From assembly GCA_025936955.1 (NCBI GenBank), contig JAICSL010000066.1, positions 1 to 7,960 of the forward strand: a DNA stretch of 7,960 bases. Reading direction: 5' to 3'. The DNA comes from Nitrososphaeraceae archaeon. Its GTDB lineage: Archaea; Thermoproteota; Nitrososphaeria; Nitrososphaerales; Nitrososphaeraceae. Positions 6,397-7,960 of the stretch are shown piece after piece. How positions within the stretch are numbered: the first letter of the stretch is position 1; each line of letters begins with the position of its first letter. The notes beneath the pieces were generated by a model. That model made no database searches. It was not told the DNA's origin and saw nothing but the letters and a program-made list of their open reading frames with translations. A program made the position numbers and the translations under genes.

Positions 6397-6410
6397 ATCA
6401 GTATACTGAT
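6397..6410. repeat. Perfect 14-bp palindrome, possible operator
   Basis: The sequence atcagtatactgat is identical on both strands. It lies 110 bp upstream of the lyase start codon. A 14-bp perfect palindrome with G-C pairs in each arm is uncommon in random AT-rich DNA and is the size of a dimeric repressor site, but no regulator is linked to it. Confidence 0.4.
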
Positions 6411-6476
6411 CCTATTTGATTATATCACGAAAATAAATAATGGTGTATGAATAATATCATGTTTTGTTCTATTAAG

Positions 6477-6494
6477 TATAAATATAAATATAAA
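6477..6494 (+). repeat. Three tandem tataaa hexamers (TATA-box-like)
   Basis: Positions 6477-6482, 6483-6488 and 6489-6494 each read tataaa. The element would be a strong archaeal TATA box on the plus strand, yet no gene follows in that direction: the only start nearby (6496) opens a 23-codon frame. It may drive a small RNA or be a simple-sequence repeat. Confidence 0.35.
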
Positions 6495-6618
6495 AATGTC
6501 AGTAATAGTACAGATTAGATTAATGAGCATCGTGTTTATGATAAGATCTAAAAATCTTGATTATTAAAAATCAATATGATTCATATTAATACTATTTGAT
6601 TTTGACTTCAATTACATA

Positions 6619-6777
6619 TTATGATTTAATTTCTTCAATCTCATATGAGTCATCCTGCTGTTTTGTTACATTCACATTACAGCTTCTACAGACATAATAT
6701 TTTATTGGAGGGTCATGACTTATGGAGCCATTTATCCAGACCATTATTACCCCACATTGTGGACAATTCATTGTCAT
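6619..6777 (-). CDS. Small zinc-ribbon protein, function unknown
   Basis: The minus strand encodes 52 residues starting MTMNCPQCGVIMVWINGSIS and ending in TAA. Two CxxC knuckles, C5-P-Q-C8 and C30-R-S-C33, are separated by 21 residues containing WINGSISHDPPIKYYVC, the classic treble-free zinc-ribbon layout (strand, turn, aromatic residue before the second knuckle). The tail (38-52) is acidic and polar. The second ATG, two codons in (6771), is an equally good start. Small single-domain ribbons like this are plentiful in archaea and often bind nucleic acid or protein partners, but this sequence alone does not tell which. The gene is divergent to the PadR-type regulator across 203 bp, which makes shared control conceivable. 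Minus-strand catattaa (6801-6808), about 27 nt before the start, could be its TATA box and would imply a leaderless mRNA. Confidence 0.75.
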   Translation of the reverse strand: MTMNCPQCGVIMVWINGSISHDPPIKYYVCRSCNVNVTKQQDDSYEIEEIKS

Positions 6778-6949
6778 AAAAGAAAGATTACCTATTATCG
6801 TTAATATGCTTTACAGATAAATGAATGTTCTCAACAACATCTTTCTATACAAAATACTTATCCAATATAGAAATCGAAATAAAGTTTCCGAAATAAATTT
6901 GAAAATGATACATTTTTAACGATCATTACATCATAAGAGCCTAAAAAAC

Positions 6950-6958
6950 CTTATATAT
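6950..6958 (+). promoter_or_regulatory. TATA box of the padR gene
   Basis: The sequence cttatatat is centred about 27 nt upstream of the A of the ATG at 6981. Archaeal transcription starts about that distance from the TATA centre, so the mRNA is predicted to be leaderless. This agrees with the absence of any Shine-Dalgarno motif in the intervening operator sequence. Confidence 0.6.
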
Positions 6959-6982
6959 CACTAGTGATATTACTAGTGATAT
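6955..6982. promoter_or_regulatory. Tandem overlapping palindromes, probable PadR autoregulatory operator
   Basis: Bases 6955-6970, atatcactagtgatat, form a perfect 16-bp palindrome. Bases 6967-6982, atattactagtgatat, form a second one with a single mismatch. The two share four bases and their centres are 12 bp apart; actagtgatat occurs twice (6960-6970 and 6972-6982). The array starts inside the TATA box and ends on the first two bases of the padR start codon. A protein bound here would block TBP or the initiation site. PadR regulators are dimers that often bind such palindromes in their own promoters, so autorepression is the natural inference. Confidence 0.7.
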
Positions 6983-7484
6983 GCTAGCGGAATGGCTATC
7001 AAGAGTAGGGAGTGTAATTCCAAGAGGATTTTCAAGACAATACATTCTAGGATTGCTAAAGGAACAACCCATGACAGGCAAAGAGATTATTGACAAGGCA
7101 ATATTACAAAGCGATGGTAAATGGAAGCCTTCACCAGGACTTATTTATCCTTTGTTAGGTAGATTATTGGAAGAGGAATTAATAGAAGAAACAGAAGGAG
7201 GAAGATATAAAATCACAATGAGAGGTCTCGATATTGCTGCTGATATCGAATCTGTTCATAATGTCATACAAAAACAACTTGACGTAATGCTTCGAGTAGG
7301 CAATGTAGGCAAATATATGGCAAGGGATCTAATAGACAGAGTATCGTCTATAGGATCAGCTCTAAGTTCAAACCTTGATCGGATGACAGAAGACGAGAGG
7401 AACAAATACAAACAATTCTTGTTGACTGAATTGCAGAAATTGGAAGGGCAAGAAAAGAACAAAGAAAAAATAAGTGTAGAATAG
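6981..7484 (+). CDS. PadR family transcriptional regulator
   Basis: This 167-aa protein has an N-terminal winged helix of PadR type: IPRGFSRQYILGLLKEQPMTGKEI (13-36) leads into the characteristic PSPGLIYPLLGRLLEEELIEE (50-70), whose GLIYPLLGRL part is the recognition helix. GGRYKITMRG (73-82) is the wing. The C-terminal part (about 85-156) is predicted to be helical and should form the dimerisation arm, and the end (156-167) is a charged tail. The overall size matches PadR proteins with a medium C-terminal domain. PadR members are usually repressors that leave DNA when they bind a small ligand; the ligand here is unknown. The ATG at 6981 overlaps the last bases of the palindromic operator and fits a leaderless transcript. 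Likely targets are its own gene, the 51-aa orphan 29 bp downstream, and perhaps the divergent zinc-ribbon gene. Confidence 0.92.
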   Translation: MLAEWLSRVGSVIPRGFSRQYILGLLKEQPMTGKEIIDKAILQSDGKWKPSPGLIYPLLGRLLEEELIEETEGGRYKITMRGLDIAADIESVHNVIQKQLDVMLRVGNVGKYMARDLIDRVSSIGSALSSNLDRMTEDERNKYKQFLLTELQKLEGQEKNKEKISVE

Positions 7485-7513
7485 ATAGATATTGTTTAGG
7501 CTTATTTTATTTT

Positions 7514-7669
7514 ATGAGTAAGAACAGTCCTAGAGGTTCTTCATATACAGAAGTTGTTGTGTCCTACACTAACAAATTGATCAATAGATTGAGCACGATT
7601 GCAAGAGAAATCGAGCGAAATACTGGAAGGTTAATGAATTTTTTAACAATCATTGAAAAACTAAAATAA
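7514..7669 (+). CDS. Small helical protein of 51 aa, function unknown
   Basis: The frame starts with ATG at 7514 and stops with TAA at 7667-7669. After a short polar N-terminus (MSKNSPRGSS) the rest reads as one or two amphipathic helices: YTEVVVSYTNKLINRLSTIA (11-30), then REIERNTGRLMNFLTIIEKL (31-50). Heptad-like spacing of V, L, I and M could support a coiled coil. There is no signal peptide, membrane segment or metal site. It lies 29 bp after padR on the same strand with no clear separate promoter (tttattttatg precedes it), so cotranscription is possible. I do not recognise the family. The reasonable amino-acid balance, ATG start and amphipathic pattern favour a real gene, but a chance frame of this length cannot be ruled out. 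Confidence 0.55.
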   Translation: MSKNSPRGSSYTEVVVSYTNKLINRLSTIAREIERNTGRLMNFLTIIEKLK

Positions 7670-7838
7670 TATACATTCTTTCATAAATTATAAGGGCTCA
7701 TTCACAAACATTATTCTAAATCAAGGAAACAACGTAATGGTTTATTTTATATGAAGGATTAAGTATATAATTATTTTGTAGATTCTGCTAAAGAAAGGAA
7801 CTAGTAATCAGACCGTTGCTTTAACAGTAATTCATATC

Positions 7839-7960
7839 TTATTTACTTACTAATACGTGTGGTCGTAATCCAGAACTATGATGACATATTTTCTTACATA
7901 TAGGACAGCTTTTTCTATCTGTAGTTGAACATAAACAGATGTGATTTTTTATAAAGGAAT
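7839..7960 (-). CDS. C-terminal end of a Cys-rich, probably zinc-binding protein, partial
   Basis: On the minus strand the last 39 codons of an open frame enter from the right edge and end at TAA (7839-7841). The tail includes CLCSTTDRKSCPICKKICHH, with cysteines in C-x-C and C-x2-C-x3-C spacing followed by two histidines, then SSGLRPHVLVSK. Such clustering is unlikely by chance and suggests a zinc finger. The beginning lies beyond the window, so length, start and family are unknown. Confidence 0.45.
   Translation of the reverse strand, partial: SFIKNHICLCSTTDRKSCPICKKICHHSSGLRPHVLVSK

Larger units (their letters stand above)
6288..6618. other. AT-rich intergenic region with palindromes and TATA-like repeats
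   Basis: These 331 bp lie between two minus-strand genes. I see no credible protein. They hold the perfect palindrome atcagtatactgat (6397-6410), three tandem tataaa copies (6477-6494), and small inverted repeats at 6543-6558 (aagat and atctt arms) and 6573-6587 (aatatga and tcatatt around one base). On the minus strand the last two fall after the zinc-ribbon gene stop and are followed by short T runs, so they may act in its termination. The promoter of the lyase gene should lie in the first 50 bp, where minus-strand ATATTAATAATAA (about 6328-6340) is the best TATA-like candidate. Confidence 0.5.

Noticed and set aside
6496..6567. A 23-codon plus-strand frame after the triple tataaa element
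   Set aside because: It is too short, lies only 2 bp after the TATA-like bases so transcription would start downstream of its ATG, and has no recognisable content.
1..7960. CRISPR array, transposon ends, integrase attachment site or defence system
   Set aside because: No regularly spaced repeats, transposase or integrase motifs, tRNA-end duplication, or known defence-protein signatures are visible.

Overview
The window is AT-rich archaeal chromosome, most likely from an ammonia-oxidising archaeon of the class Nitrososphaeria (Thaumarchaeota). The evidence is a translation initiation factor aIF2-alpha gene followed by a nop10 gene, a geranylgeranyl-reductase-family flavoprotein, a PadR regulator whose transcript looks leaderless behind an archaeal TATA box, and a lack of clear Shine-Dalgarno sites. 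The low GC and the exported beta-helix protein would fit Nitrosocosmicus-like genomes, but that genus-level guess is inference from memory.

Layout: 1-145 is the 3' end of a corrinoid adenosyltransferase gene (cobO type). 264-1241 is a compact two-gene unit, aIF2-alpha and nop10, with a 6-nt gap; nop10 (54 aa) is easily missed because it is short. 1242-1794 is a long non-coding stretch that ends in a probable terminator for the next gene. 1795-2592 (minus) encodes a secreted right-handed beta-helix protein. After 402 bp without a gene come two plus-strand genes: an asparagine-synthase-like ATPase with a C-terminal zinc ribbon and no glutaminase domain (2995-3948), and a compact FAD-dependent reductase of the geranylgeranyl reductase family (4168-5199). 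They converge on a minus-strand gene for an isocitrate lyase/PEP mutase superfamily enzyme (5412-6287). A 52-aa zinc-ribbon protein (6619-6777, minus) lies divergent to a PadR-type regulator (6981-7484, plus), which is followed by a 51-aa helical orphan (7514-7669). The right edge holds the 3' end of a probable minus-strand Cys-rich gene (7839-7960).

How the genes work together: aIF2-alpha and Nop10 are housekeeping translation and rRNA-modification factors. The rest looks like accessory territory with single-gene units and wide AT-rich spacers. The best regulatory signal is at padR, where two overlapping 16-bp palindromes run from the TATA box into the start codon and suggest autorepression. 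The most open biochemical questions are the substrate of the zinc-ribbon AsnB-like enzyme, whether it is linked to the adjacent prenyl reductase, and the substrate of the solitary PEP mutase-type lyase. I found no CRISPR array, transposase, tRNA or rRNA gene.
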